Positions 27,279-36,200 of a DNA stretch of 64,000 nucleotides are shown one piece after another. The position numbers were made by a program, and so were the translations under genes. The first letter of the stretch is position 1. Each line of letters begins with the position of its first letter. The notes below the pieces were generated by a model. That model did not search any database, was not told the DNA's origin, and was given only the letters and a program-made list of their open reading frames with translations. Source of the DNA: Eudorina sp. 2006-703-Eu-15 (lineage: Eukaryota; Chlorophyta; Chlorophyceae; Chlamydomonadales; Volvocaceae); the NCBI GenBank assembly GCA_003117195.1, contig BDSI01000043.1, positions 903,479 to 967,478 of the forward strand, written 5' to 3'.

Positions 27279-27696
27279 TTAGAGTTTGAACACGTCATCA
27301 AGCAACAACTCTTCCACGGGAGATATGCCCTTGGCGATCATTACGTTGCGAAACAGAATTTTGAGCTTCAGGTGCTTCTCCAAGAGGTCTTTGTAACGTT
27401 GCTGAAGCTCCACGTGCAGGCTGCGCTCCGTATTGCTGCCCAGGAACATGCGCGAGGAAATGAGCTGTTGCAACTGTAACAGTTGCATGTGCAGCACCTG
27501 TTGCTGCTGCTGAGGTGTTGGATCATCCACTTGTTGTCCCACAGCAGAAGATTTAGGATCCGTCGAATAAACCTTATTGACACCTTGGTCGATCGGAACA
27601 TCCGACGCGCCTCCCACATTTGGATTCCCTTCCATAAAAGCATCAACACTCTGACCCGCGCCATCCATAGCTTTCCGACCCTGACCTCGACCCAGT
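27279..27696 (-). CDS. Gln-rich coiled-coil-like protein, likely 3' part of an interrupted gene
   Basis: Reading right to left, the frame leaves the inverted repeat as GRGQGRKAMDGAGQ, continues through a Gln run and LQLQQLISSRMFLG, and ends with ELQQRYKDLLEKHLKLKILF and SPVEELLLDDVFKL before a stop at 27279. The C-terminal half should form helices. The frame stays open into the inverted repeat, but that part looks like readthrough. The opening GRGQGR matches in kind the RG repeats that end the frame at 30735-31088 on the same strand, so both are probably one gene split by the 27697-30727 segment. No family recognised. Confidence 0.45.
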
Positions 27697-27810
27697 AAGG
27701 AAACGGCCCCAGAAGTGGGCTCGGTGCGCGCACCGAAAAATGACGCGGTTTCTGGGCTCGGTGCGCGCACCGAACGGTGCGCGCACCGAGCCAAGTTTCA
27801 CGGATCTACG
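27697..27810 (+). repeat. Left 114-bp inverted repeat
   Basis: Contains GGTGCGCGCACC at 27723-27734, 27760-27771 and 27777-27788, the last two joined by GAAC to form a near-palindrome. It ends in CACGGATCTACG. Its reverse complement is at 30614-30727. Confidence 0.9.
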
Positions 27811-27925
27811 ACGTGCCCGCACTAGCATCTACAGATAAAACAAATGTAATATATTGGCACTAAGAATGAAGATTCCACAGATGCCTCCCAACAGGCACCG
27901 GGATCCGGCCGTTGGGGCCAGATGA

Positions 27926-28160
27926 CCACAAAACACGGCTGGGTGCGCGCACCGATCGGTGCGCGCACCGAGCCCATTTTCACGGGTGTGCGTCGTGCCG
28001 TTACCTGTCTCCATAGATATGTCAATGTTGTAATGGCCATGAGATGGACGATTCCCGCAGATTGCTTCCAACCGGCACGGGATGGGGGCGGGAGGCCACA
28101 AAACACGGCTGGGTGCGCGCACCGATCGGTGCGCGCACCGAGCCCATTTTCACGGATATG
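27926..28160 (+). repeat. Left tandem pair of palindrome units, 170-bp spacing
   Basis: Two units of CACAAAACACGGCTGGGTGCG followed by a palindrome (two GGTGCGCGCACC-type halves around GATC) and CCCATTTTCACGG, at about 27927 and 28097. The DNA between differs from that of the right-hand array, apart from the palindrome and its CACGG flank. Confidence 0.85.
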
Positions 28161-28237
28161 TGACGATCTGCATCGCTGTCGCAGTAATGCCCAAAAACAA
28201 ACAGATGCGGAAATTGGCATGAATCGAACAGGCTCGG

Positions 28238-28558
28238 ATGATGCTGCTCGGAGTGAATCGACCGTTTGGGCAGGCGTGTGGCCGCAACGTACGGCACATT
28301 TTTTGGGACGGAGCACTGCAGGATTCAGCCTCAAAACTAGCTGACAACTGGAGGTACGGAATGATTAGGACTGTCGCTGAGTTATTTCCAGGTGTCAGCT
28401 GGTTGCGGGTCAGGGCACAGTACAAGGTTTCGTCGGTGTACGACGGCTACGTTTTGGGGGTTTGCATGAACATGCCAATGCGTGATTACGGATGGATGTA
28501 CGGTAGGTTTTTAGTCCGATTACATCCTTCAAGATGGCAAACTCAAGCATCCGAATGA
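28238..28558 (+). CDS. Unrecognised ORF inside the palindrome-bounded segment
   Basis: 106 codons with an even composition, containing NWRYGMIRTVAELFPGVSW, YKVSSVYDGYVLGVCMNMP and YGWMYGRFLVRLHPSRWQ. It is rich in aromatic and basic residues, unlike the low-complexity frames around it, and it overlaps the minus-strand frame 28410-29327. No family recognised; only one of the two frames is likely real. Confidence 0.3.
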   Translation: MMLLGVNRPFGQACGRNVRHIFWDGALQDSASKLADNWRYGMIRTVAELFPGVSWLRVRAQYKVSSVYDGYVLGVCMNMPMRDYGWMYGRFLVRLHPSRWQTQASE

Positions 28559-29327
28559 TATCTGTACAGGCAGGCGGGGGCGGAGGTGCTGCGGCGCGGC
28601 AGCCCGCAGGAGGTGGCGGCGGCCCTGCTGACGGCGCGGTGCTGTTGCTCGGGGGCTGCTGGTCCAGCGGCGGGGCGGGGCAGATGGCAGGCGGGGGCGG
28701 AGGTGCTGCGGCGCGGCAGCCCGCAGGAGGTGGCGGCGGCCCTGCTGACGGCGCGGTGCTGTTGCTCAGGGGCTGCTGGTCCAGCGGCGGGGCGGGGCAG
28801 ATGGCAGGCGGGGGCGGAGGTGCTGCGGCGCGGCAGCCCGCAGGTGGTGGCGGCGGCCCTGCTGACGGCGCGGTGCTGTTGCTCGGGGGCTGCTGGTCCA
28901 GCGGCGGGGCGGGGCAGATGGCAGGCGGGGGCGGAGGTGCTGCGGCGCGGCAGCCCGCTGGAGGTGGCGGCGGCCCTGCTGACGGCGCGGTGCTGTTGCT
29001 CGGGGGCTGCTGGTCCAGCGGCGGGGCGGGGCAGATGGCAGGCGGGGGCGGAGGTGCTGCGGCGCGGCAGCCCGCTGGAGGTGGCGGCGGCCCTGCTGAC
29101 GGCGCGGTGCTGTTGCTCGGGGGCTGCATGGCTTCGTCCGACGGTCCTGGTGCAGACACCGGAGGTTCTAGCGGCGTCGCTGTGGTAGTTGCCGGTACAG
29201 GCGCGACGCACGGCATGCCTGCGGCTGGTACCTCAGCATGGGGCTCCTGCGCTCCAGACGGGCCCTGACCGGATGACTGAAGGCTGTGCAGCGACGATCG
29301 TAGTCGGGTCACCAGTTCAGTGCTCAC
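28410..29327 (-). CDS. Proline-rich repeat protein, 305 codons, unrecognised
   Basis: N-terminal part with STELVTRLRSSLHSLQSSGQ, then five 39-residue repeats rich in PPPPPAGCRAAAPPPPP, then a non-repetitive tail TDIIRMLEFAILKDVIGLKT and a basic end. The repeat unit is 117 bp, a multiple of three, which favours coding. The plus strand through the same repeats is also open as a Gly/Ala-rich frame. It may encode a low-complexity structural or adaptor protein of the candidate element. Function unknown. Confidence 0.35.
   Translation of the reverse strand: MSTELVTRLRSSLHSLQSSGQGPSGAQEPHAEVPAAGMPCVAPVPATTTATPLEPPVSAPGPSDEAMQPPSNSTAPSAGPPPPPAGCRAAAPPPPPAICPAPPLDQQPPSNSTAPSAGPPPPPAGCRAAAPPPPPAICPAPPLDQQPPSNSTAPSAGPPPPPAGCRAAAPPPPPAICPAPPLDQQPLSNSTAPSAGPPPPPAGCRAAAPPPPPAICPAPPLDQQPPSNSTAPSAGPPPPPAGCRAAAPPPPPACTDIIRMLEFAILKDVIGLKTYRTSIRNHALACSCKPPKRSRRTPTKPCTVP
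28570..29127 (+). repeat. Five tandem copies of a 117-bp GC-rich unit
   Basis: Units start at 28570, 28687, 28804, 28921 and 29038 with a few substitutions (AGGAGG, AGGTGG, TGGAGG variants). The period is constant and a multiple of three. The unit is far richer in GC than the flanks. Confidence 0.95.
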
Positions 29328-29518
29328 GAGATGCTTAAGACCAGGCTTCCTGCATGTAGAGGATGTCGCAGCAACCGGGACACAGATGACTGTAAGGTTG
29401 CCGTCCAGACATAACGCCGGCGTGCAACGTCTCCATGCCTGGTATGATGATTACAAGCGACCCAATCACTAGCAAATCCCCTTTCAGCGTAACCATGTCA
29501 GCGATTGAAGCCCGTCCC

Positions 29519-29815
29519 TTACCTTAGGGAAGAAACTGCTGCGACTAGGGTGTCGTAGCGACAACGCGAGGAGCCGTTCACAGCAAAATCGTAGGCAGCC
29601 GTAAGTACGGCCTTCATCTCTGGTACGTGAAGACGATTTGGAGCGACGTGCCTGACCCCTGCGGGCCACCAGCTCGGCCGCGTGCTGTCCTTGTAGAGAT
29701 GACGACCACCCTGAACCCCCTGTACCACTGCCGTTGTCAGGGGGCGCAGATCGTTCAACAACATGCCATCCACGACCTCGGGCCAGGCTGCAATGTAGGG
29801 ACGTTGGCGGGACAT
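29519..29815 (-). CDS. Unrecognised 98-codon ORF
   Basis: Starts MSRQRPYIAAWPEVVDGMLL and contains DSTRPSWWPAGVRHVAPNRL followed by VPEMKAVLTAAYDFAVNG. Mixed composition with Trp, Tyr and no low-complexity runs makes it the most protein-like frame inside the palindrome-bounded segment. It may be an exon, since the neighbouring minus frame 28410-29327 follows downstream. The WWP-V-PN-L pattern could not be tied to a named family. Confidence 0.35.
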   Translation of the reverse strand: MSRQRPYIAAWPEVVDGMLLNDLRPLTTAVVQGVQGGRHLYKDSTRPSWWPAGVRHVAPNRLHVPEMKAVLTAAYDFAVNGSSRCRYDTLVAAVSSLR

Positions 29816-30006
29816 TTTAGGGTGGGGAAAGAGAGTTCAGGGTACCAGCCTTGGACTGTGTGCAACGGAGGAAGTAAGGCCGGCGGGTTCGGGGTAGGAG
29901 TTGCGTAATGTAGATGATTCTTGACGCATGTTTTCGTGGCCTGAATAGGTGCTGTGACAGGGCATCTCGTGTAAGGCGGATGACATGTGCCCATGGCCTC
30001 CTGGCA

Positions 30007-30095
30007 GAATCGAGGATTAGCACTGAGCATAGGCTCAAAGGCACCTGCTGACATGTAAGCAGGAACCTTTGAGGCTGGGTGCTAATCCTCGATTC
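30007..30095. repeat. Imperfect hairpin next to the right-hand palindrome array
   Basis: GAATCGAGGATTAGCAC at 30007-30023 pairs with its complement at 30079-30095, and AGGCTCAAAGG-CACCTGCT at 30031-30049 pairs with 30057-30075 apart from a mismatch, leaving a short loop. It lies 30 bases before the first 76-bp palindrome. Confidence 0.85.
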
Positions 30096-30125
30096 CGCAT
30101 CTGTACAAACGAGTGCGGACACGAG

Positions 30126-30520
30126 GCGTAGATCCGTGAAACAGGGCTCGGTGCGCGCACCGATCGGTGCGCGCACCGAGCCCTGTTTCACGGATCTACG
30201 CTGGCTTTGGCTACCTGCCCCAAGCGGCCCTAGACTTCTCAGCGCCTGTCATTATGCTGTAAATGATGGTTTCCGCACCTCGAGACACTAGTGGCGTAGA
30301 TCCGTGAAACAGGGCTCGGTGCGCGCACCGATCGGTGCGCGCACCGAGCCCTGTTTCACGGATCTACGCTGGCTTTGGCTACCTGCCCCAAGCGGCCCTA
30401 GACTTCTCGGCGCCTGTCATTATGCTGTACATGATGGTTTCCGCACCTCGAGACACTAGTGGCGTAGATCCGTGAAACAGGGCTCGGTGCGCGCACCGAT
30501 CGGTGCGCGCACCGAGCCTG
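30126..30520 (+). repeat. 168-bp tandem array of 76-bp perfect palindromes
   Basis: Palindromes at 30126-30201 and 30294-30369 read the same on both strands over 76 bases, centred on CGATCG. A third unit at 30462 keeps only the left arm and core. The spacer (GGCTTTGGCTACCTGCCCC to GAGACACTAGTG) is also repeated. The fourth occurrence, 151-152 bp on, is the right inverted repeat itself. Confidence 0.95.
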
Positions 30521-30613
30521 GCTTTGTGGCTACCTGCCCCAAGCGGCCCTAGATTTCTCGGCGCCTGTCATTATGCTGTAAATGATAGTTTCGGCACCTC
30601 GAGAAACTAGTGG

Positions 30614-30727
30614 CGTAGATCCGTGAAACTTGGCTCGGTGCGCGCACCGTTCGGTGCGCGCACCGAGCCCAGAAACCGCGTCATTTTTCGGTGCGCGCAC
30701 CGAGCCCACTTCTGGGGCCATTTCCTT
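30614..30727 (+). repeat. Right 114-bp inverted repeat
   Basis: Reverse complement of 27697-27810, starting CGTAGATCCGTGAAACTTGG and ending in CTTCTGGGGCCATTTCCTT. The flanking DNA outside is a GACCCC-repeat coding stretch. Confidence 0.9.
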
Positions 30728-30732
30728 CCTCG

Positions 30733-30734
<2 letters not shown>

Positions 30735-30773
<39 letters not shown>

Positions 30774-31088
30774 ACGGCCAGGACCTGAATCAGATGCTGC
30801 AGCGAAATAATCACGAGCAGGAGTATCATGAGTAGTAGTACCCCGGCCACGGCCACCGCGACCTCTCGATGCGACTCGCTGCGCCTTAAAGTCTACTGCA
30901 AGGTTACTACCCCCTTCCATGTCCACAACTTCCGCCGTGTCCACAACTTCCTCATCTGCCTCCACATGGCCATCATCAAGGACAGCATCCATAGAAGAAT
31001 CAATCATGTCGCTTTGATTAAGGTTGGCTGCTACAATACCTTCATCGGCATTATTGTCTGTATTTTGTAATGGCTGTTGCATTCTCAA
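30735..31088 (-). CDS. RG-repeat protein, likely 5' part of an interrupted gene
   Basis: Starts at 31088 with MRMQQPLQNTDNNADEG, then an acidic segment (DDGHVEADEEVVDTAEVVD), VDFKAQRVASRGRGGRGRG and a second run of RG dipeptides coded by GACCCC on the plus strand, reaching the inverted repeat at 30727. RG/RGG stretches often bind RNA or are methylated on arginine. The frame beyond 30727 reads only palindrome DNA, so the coding sequence is probably continued at 27696-27279. Function unknown. Confidence 0.45.
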
Positions 31089-31549
31089 AATGATTTAGTG
31101 GTTAAATGCAATAATTGTCGTTATACCTATATGTATTTTATACACTTCAGATTTCGCTTTCCATATATTAGTTTGGTAATTTCGAAATCCATTTTGAAAC
31201 ACATACAAACGCACTCATTAAATGGTCAAAATATGAATTTATTTTGATTTGATACTAGCCAACTCATGTAGCAAATGCACAGAGTTTGGATAATTTCAAA
31301 TCAAATAGTGGTAGACATTCATGATTGATGTTTGAACCCGCAAAAAGTAGATGCAGTACAGTCGTGTATATATCTATCGGATTGGAGCTTTTTGTTGTTC
31401 TGGCCAAAAAGCTGATCCATATACACCATCAATCAGTCCAATACCAAGTGGACTTTCATACAGCGAAACTTATTTGTTAGGAACTTTTATTTGTCAGTGA
31501 GTGGTCGATATCGAAAAATATCACAAAGGGCCAACCATACGGTTTTATC
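31089..31549. other. AT-rich intergenic stretch
   Basis: No open frame of note on either strand. Clearly AT-rich against the GC-rich surroundings. It separates the divergent genes 31088 (minus) and 31550 (plus) and may hold promoters for both; no specific motif is certain. Confidence 0.5.
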
Positions 31550-32336
31550 ATGACCAAAACTCGGATTCTGTCTGATTCGGAGACCGAGAACGAGACCGAA
31601 AACGAGATGGTGAATGAGAACGAGACCGAGAACGAGACCGAGAACGAGACCGAGACCGAGACCGAGACTGAGACGGTGACCGTGAACGAGATGGTGAACC
31701 ATATGGTGAACGAGATGGTGAACGAGTCCGAGACGGTGACCGTGTCTGCGAAGGAGAACGAAGAGGATAACGAAGAGGAGTCGGAGGAGAAGGTCGCTGC
31801 TCCACAAAAGCGCACGAGAGTGGGTAAGTCGAGAGGAGTCGGTTCCTGACTATGCTGTTTTCGCTCCGCAGCCGCTCATACTTTCTTTCATATACTACAC
31901 AGTAGCAGCAACGACCATGCCGAGAGGGAAGAGCGACACTATCAACTGGTCGGAGCCACATCGGCTCAAGTACATTGATGACAAGGCATCGCTGAATGAC
32001 ATCGCAAAGTTTACCTTGATCACTTCGCGTGGCCCCATCTGAGACACCGTGAAACACGCCATTGGACTGGCCAACAGTATACTGGAAGATGGCAACGGTG
32101 TGCTCGCCAACATGTCATCTGTGCGGATGAAGAATGTCATCAGCAACATCAGGGGCTCCCCAGCGAATGTTTCGATGATTTATTCCCCACGAACCGGTGA
32201 CGATGAAGTCGTCACAAAGCTGAACCAGCTGAAGGAGAACATCAAGGAAGCGGTTGGACGGGGAGGAGGGTGGTCAATGGACTACTCTACTAGGATTCAG
32301 GCGGACTTGGATGCCATTCAGAAGGCAATTGCATGA
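31550..32336 (+). CDS. Unrecognised protein with acidic Glu/Asn repeats; intron and in-frame TGA
   Basis: Exon 1 (31550-31823) starts MTKTRILSDSETENETENE and is made of NETE/TETE/NEMV repeats, then SAKENEEDNEEESEEK and basic KRTRV. A GTAAGT donor at 31824 and an ACAG acceptor at 31902 keep the phase, so exon 2 (31903-32336) reads VAATTMPRGKSDTINWSEP onward. Alternatively ATG 31917 starts a second gene. A TGA at 32040 interrupts the frame after LITSRGPI; it then runs on as DTVKHAIGLANSILEDGNG and KLNQLKENIKEAVGRGGG to a stop at 32334. The tail looks helical. No family recognised. Confidence 0.4.
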
Positions 32337-32556
32337 GCCACTGGTCATATCATTGCTGTTGGGTTTGTTGTTGTAAATAATTCAATTGAATCCCAGACTG
32401 TGAATGTTTCCACGAAGGCCCGTTCGTATACGGGCCGAATTCGCAATTTGCGAAAAGCATCACAGAGATGTCTCCACCAAAATATTGTACAGTACTACGA
32501 AATTCACACCATTTTTTTCTCTTTTCTTACACCAGACACGCGCGAATATCACAAAA

Positions 32557-32721
32557 ATGACAAATCATGAGCTTATGGAACCCTTTTACTACTCCAAGGC
32601 ACCATCCACTAAACGTATTAAGTGGTGGGTGTGGGTGGTGTTTGCAGCCATCCTCACTCTAATCGTCGCAATCATCCTGATTGTGTTCATTCGCCTAGGT
32701 AAACGTGGATGGAAGAGCTAA
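32557..32721 (+). CDS. Small single-pass membrane protein, 54 residues, unrecognised
   Basis: Starts MTNHELMEPFYYSKAPSTKR, followed by one hydrophobic span (WVWVVFAAILTLIVAIILIV) and the basic end RLGKRGWKS. ATG 32557 is chosen because it follows an AT-rich leader with a pyrimidine tract and gives a compact protein. The span with flanking basic residues suggests a membrane anchor. Short proteins like this are common in large DNA viruses of algae but are not diagnostic. Confidence 0.45.
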   Translation: MTNHELMEPFYYSKAPSTKRIKWWVWVVFAAILTLIVAIILIVFIRLGKRGWKS

Positions 32722-32803
32722 AAGCTACTAAGAGCGGAGATGAGCGCAAATGAATGAAAAATAATAAAAAAATTACACGCATACCTGTGCACACACTAGC
32801 TCC

Positions 32804-32992
32804 GTGCATACTACCCATCATCATCATCACCATCATCATCACCATCATCATCAGAACGGCATGTACGGCATGAACGGCATGTACGACATGTACGACATGA
32901 ACTGCATGTACGGCATGTACGGCATGAAATTATCAAGGTATATATATTCACGCGGCCTGGTAGTAACGTCAACAAAGAAAGCCTTTACATAG
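32804..32992 (+). CDS. Low-complexity ORF with His run and MYGMN repeats
   Basis: 62 codons: a run of about 12 His from CAT/CAC repeats, then GMYGMNGMYDMYDMNCMYGM repeats and KLSRYIYSRGLVVTSTKKAF. The DNA is a CATCAT tract followed by a GGCATGTACGGCATGAAC repeat, so the frame may be open by chance. No family recognised. Confidence 0.2.
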   Translation: MHTTHHHHHHHHHHHHQNGMYGMNGMYDMYDMNCMYGMYGMKLSRYIYSRGLVVTSTKKAFT

Positions 32993-33286
32993 CTACTGAT
33001 GTAACGCTGGGTTGCAGTATAAGTCCCTAACAATGATCCTGCACAGCATCTCGAGAAGCCTTTGGCCGCGCTGTGTTACAACTGAGATGCTTTTATATTA
33101 CACGATTGCAGGAAACCACAGAGTTGTGTATAGATAGGGTCGCACTGGGCAACAGCAGTGTCTAGTTCTCCAGGACCATCGCGTGGGTGATCGGTGATGA
33201 GCAGTCTCACGTCACGTACTCAAAATCGTGTATACTTGTTCAATTGAAGATTTTGGTGGTTCACGCAACTCCGAAAAAACCGCAGG

Positions 33287-36200
33287 ATGTTCAGGGAGTC
33301 TGACCGCTCCACTCCCCATGGCAGCCAGTCCATGGCTTCAATGGCCGCCATTAAGCTGGGCAAATTCATACACGCGTTGTGCGAGTGCGCCGACAAGGGC
33401 CCCAACACCCTGGCCCAGCTGCCCAAGGCCACCATCAAGGACTTCAGCGCCTTCGTGGACAGCCTAGACGCCTTATCGGGAGTGGACGTGGCAGCGGCCA
33501 TAGGCCATGGGCTCTGGTGCAAGCTGGTGGACCTGCACAGCGTCACCGTGCGCCAGCTGATTGAACTGGCACGCAGCGGCGGCAGCTCCCACGCCAGCTG
33601 CGCGGAGGTCCTGCTGAGCAGTGTGCTGTTCCTCTTCATCAAGACCAACGTGATGAGGGCGGGGAGGACCGCACTCAGCAGCCGGCTGGCCCTGGCCCTG
33701 ATCCAGACCGACAGCTTCCACTGCTACTCGCAACTCCTAGCGGCCTGGAGCCGCCTGCCGGCCGCCGACATGGAGCCCAAGCTGCGCCTCATTGCCCAAT
33801 TCAGCCTCATTTTCAGCAGCTGCACGCAGCTGACCGTCAGCGACCGGCCCCTCTCTCCCGACGACCACGACGGCATGGCGCTGTACCGCGCGTGCCTGCA
33901 TGCGCTGTCCTCCAGCCAGCTGCTTGAGCACATATCCCAGGCGCTGCTGTCGTTGATGGAGGCGACCGCCGACCCCCAGCTGCCAGCGAACATCCGGGTG
34001 GGCATCATGGAGACCTGCAGCTGCATCGTCAGCGCCTTGCATGGCATCGCAGGCAAGCAGGGCGTGCTGGATTCGTGCTGGGGCAGGCCGCCACACGAGC
34101 ACGACGGGAACGGCGCCAGGCAGCTGCTGCCGCGGGTGCGGGCTGTACTTGGCGGGGTCTGCCTCCAGGTGAGCCCTGGTTTTCGGACTTCGGAGTCGGT
34201 GCCGGTGCCGATGTCATGGATTGCGGGAGGCAGACCACCCCGCAGCCCAAATTCTCCATTAGACTAAAAGTCAATGCAAATTCTGCCCCACCGCCCTGTC
34301 CGTCCTGGCTGTAGTTCCTGCTGGGGAGGGAGATTGTCGCCTCCCGCTTGCGGATCACTGGCGGAAACGGGCCCGTGTTCGGACTGGCGGACGGGTTGCT
34401 TCCGGAGCTGGTGAGCCTCGACTCCCACGCACCTGTCACCCGGGCCCTGACCGACCGCCTGCTATCACGGCTGGGCGCGGCAGCGCTCGTGTGGCAATTG
34501 GTGCTCACGGAGCATCCACAGCGGGGGCCAACCGCCGGTGGGTCAGCAGTGAAACAGCAGCAGCAGCAGCAGCTGCCGGCAGCAGCATCGGCTCTTGCAT
34601 ACAAGCCAGTTCATATCTTCGACATGGTGCTCGAGGCGCTTTTGTGCGTCGTCGAGGAGACACCTGTAGAGCACCTGCCCGGCGGCAGCCAGCTGACGCT
34701 GGTGGAGCCTGCCATGCTGCTGGTGCGGCTTACACTGCGGCTGCAGTGGAAGCAGTTGCGGGAGCGGCTTGAGAGACTGTGGCGGGCACTGGTGCTGCTG
34801 ATGAAGCGGCAGTACGTGCGACTGCATGACCGCCCCCTGCAACTCATCGGCGGGCTGCTGCGGTTGGAGGCGGTGAATAGCGCAGGTAGAATGGGAGATT
34901 GTTCTTTCAACATCCGGTGCGCGCTGGACTCGGGGATCCTGGGCGCCGTGGAGCAGCTCCTGCGGGGCTGGGGCCGCGCCGACCCAGCTACTACCAACGG
35001 CGAAACCTTGTGCATGGGAGCCGTCAACCACGTGCTACACTGGACGTGCTCTTGGAATGCCGTGCTGGCCCATGGGTCGGTCCGCGAGGTCGCGTCGCTG
35101 ATCGTCACACTCCGCCGGCTGAGCGACGTCTTCAAGGAGCGCGGCTTCGAAGTGATGCGTAAGGCGTGCAACACCGAGCCCAACGAGCACCAGGATGCTG
35201 AGCTGGTCATCACGGCATACATGGTGGCACTGCTGGAGCAGCAGGCGGTGGTACTTCTGCGCGCCCCAGCTAAAGACAGCAGGTCACCGCTGGCGCTCAA
35301 TGACGCGCTCGTGTTGGGTGGGATGCCCGTGTTCACGGCGGAGATGGATCGGATGGGCGGCCGCTGCACCGCGGGAACACCCGCCGCGGCGCAGCAGCGT
35401 GCGCTCGCTGTCTTCACCATCTCGCAGTGGCTGCCCAATGCGGTGTGGCTGGCCCGTGTGGTGGACACGTGGTTCTCGGCGGACATGGGCAAGGCGGCGC
35501 TGCGCTGGGTGCTGGAGGCGGCGCTGCAATGCCTCGTGACGCGCGACCACTGCGAGGTGGAGTCTCAGCATCCGCCGTCGCCTGAGGCGCAGCCGGCCGC
35601 GGCCGAGCCCGGCATTGCCAGCGCCAGGGGGGTGCCTGGCGAGGAGGGAGGCTGGCAGTGCGGCCCAGGCACTGTTGCGTACCTGGCATGGGTCACGTTC
35701 CTGATGGTGAGAATTGACATGCTCGCCTGGATCAGCATGTATCTTGGTCAGCTCCGGGAGATGGAGGGGGCCGTGGGATCGCGGGGCGGCGACGGGGCCT
35801 GTGGGGACGGGCGCGTAGAGTGCGGCGGGGCCAGGAGAGCCGCTGGGCTCGATCCCGAGGCGTTGCTGCCTGCGGTGCTTGATGTGCTGGAGGTTCTGGC
35901 GATTGCGGTGCCGTGAAGCGTCCGGATTTGCGTCATCAAAGCGGACGACCGGCCGGCCGGCGGCGACGACACGGTGACGACCGCAGTGGGTGTCGCACCT
36001 ATGCTTGCGGCCGCGGGCTCAGCCTCCCAGTGTAGCGCCGAGTCCGAGTCCGAGTCCGAGTCCGAGTCCGAGTCCGAGTCCGAGTCCGAGTCCGAGTCCG
36101 AGTCCGAGTCCGAGTCCGAGTCCGAGTCCGAGTCCGAGTCCGAGTCCGAGTCCGAGTCCGAGTCCGAGTCCGAGTCCGAGTCCGAGTCCGAGTCCGAGTC

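Larger units (their letters stand above)
27697..30727. mobile_element. Candidate 3-kb element bounded by 114-bp inverted repeats of nested palindromes
   Basis: The ends 27697-27810 and 30614-30727 are inverted repeats of equal length, differing near the outer tip (AAACGG versus complement of CCATTT). Each holds three copies of the self-complementary GGTGCGCGCACC. Inside each end lie tandem palindromic units (left near 27926 and 28096, right at 30126, 30294 and 30462). The interior holds a 117-bp coding-type repeat and two or three modest ORFs; no transposase, integrase or polymerase was recognised. The segment sits inside an RG-repeat gene on the minus strand. The boundaries are seen; mobility is inferred. 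Confidence 0.55.

Noticed and set aside
27926..30520. CRISPR array
   Set aside because: The repeats are palindromic and spaced about 168-170 bases apart, but the spacers are themselves repeated, there are no cas genes, and the genome is eukaryotic.
27066..32992. Firm call of an endogenous giant virus
   Set aside because: No capsid, polymerase, packaging ATPase or other hallmark gene was recognised, and one gene appears to have an intron. Kept only as a hypothesis.
34029..35492. Minus-strand frames across the MYND gene
   Set aside because: They are shadows of the plus-strand coding sequence, with no start, domain or splice logic of their own.
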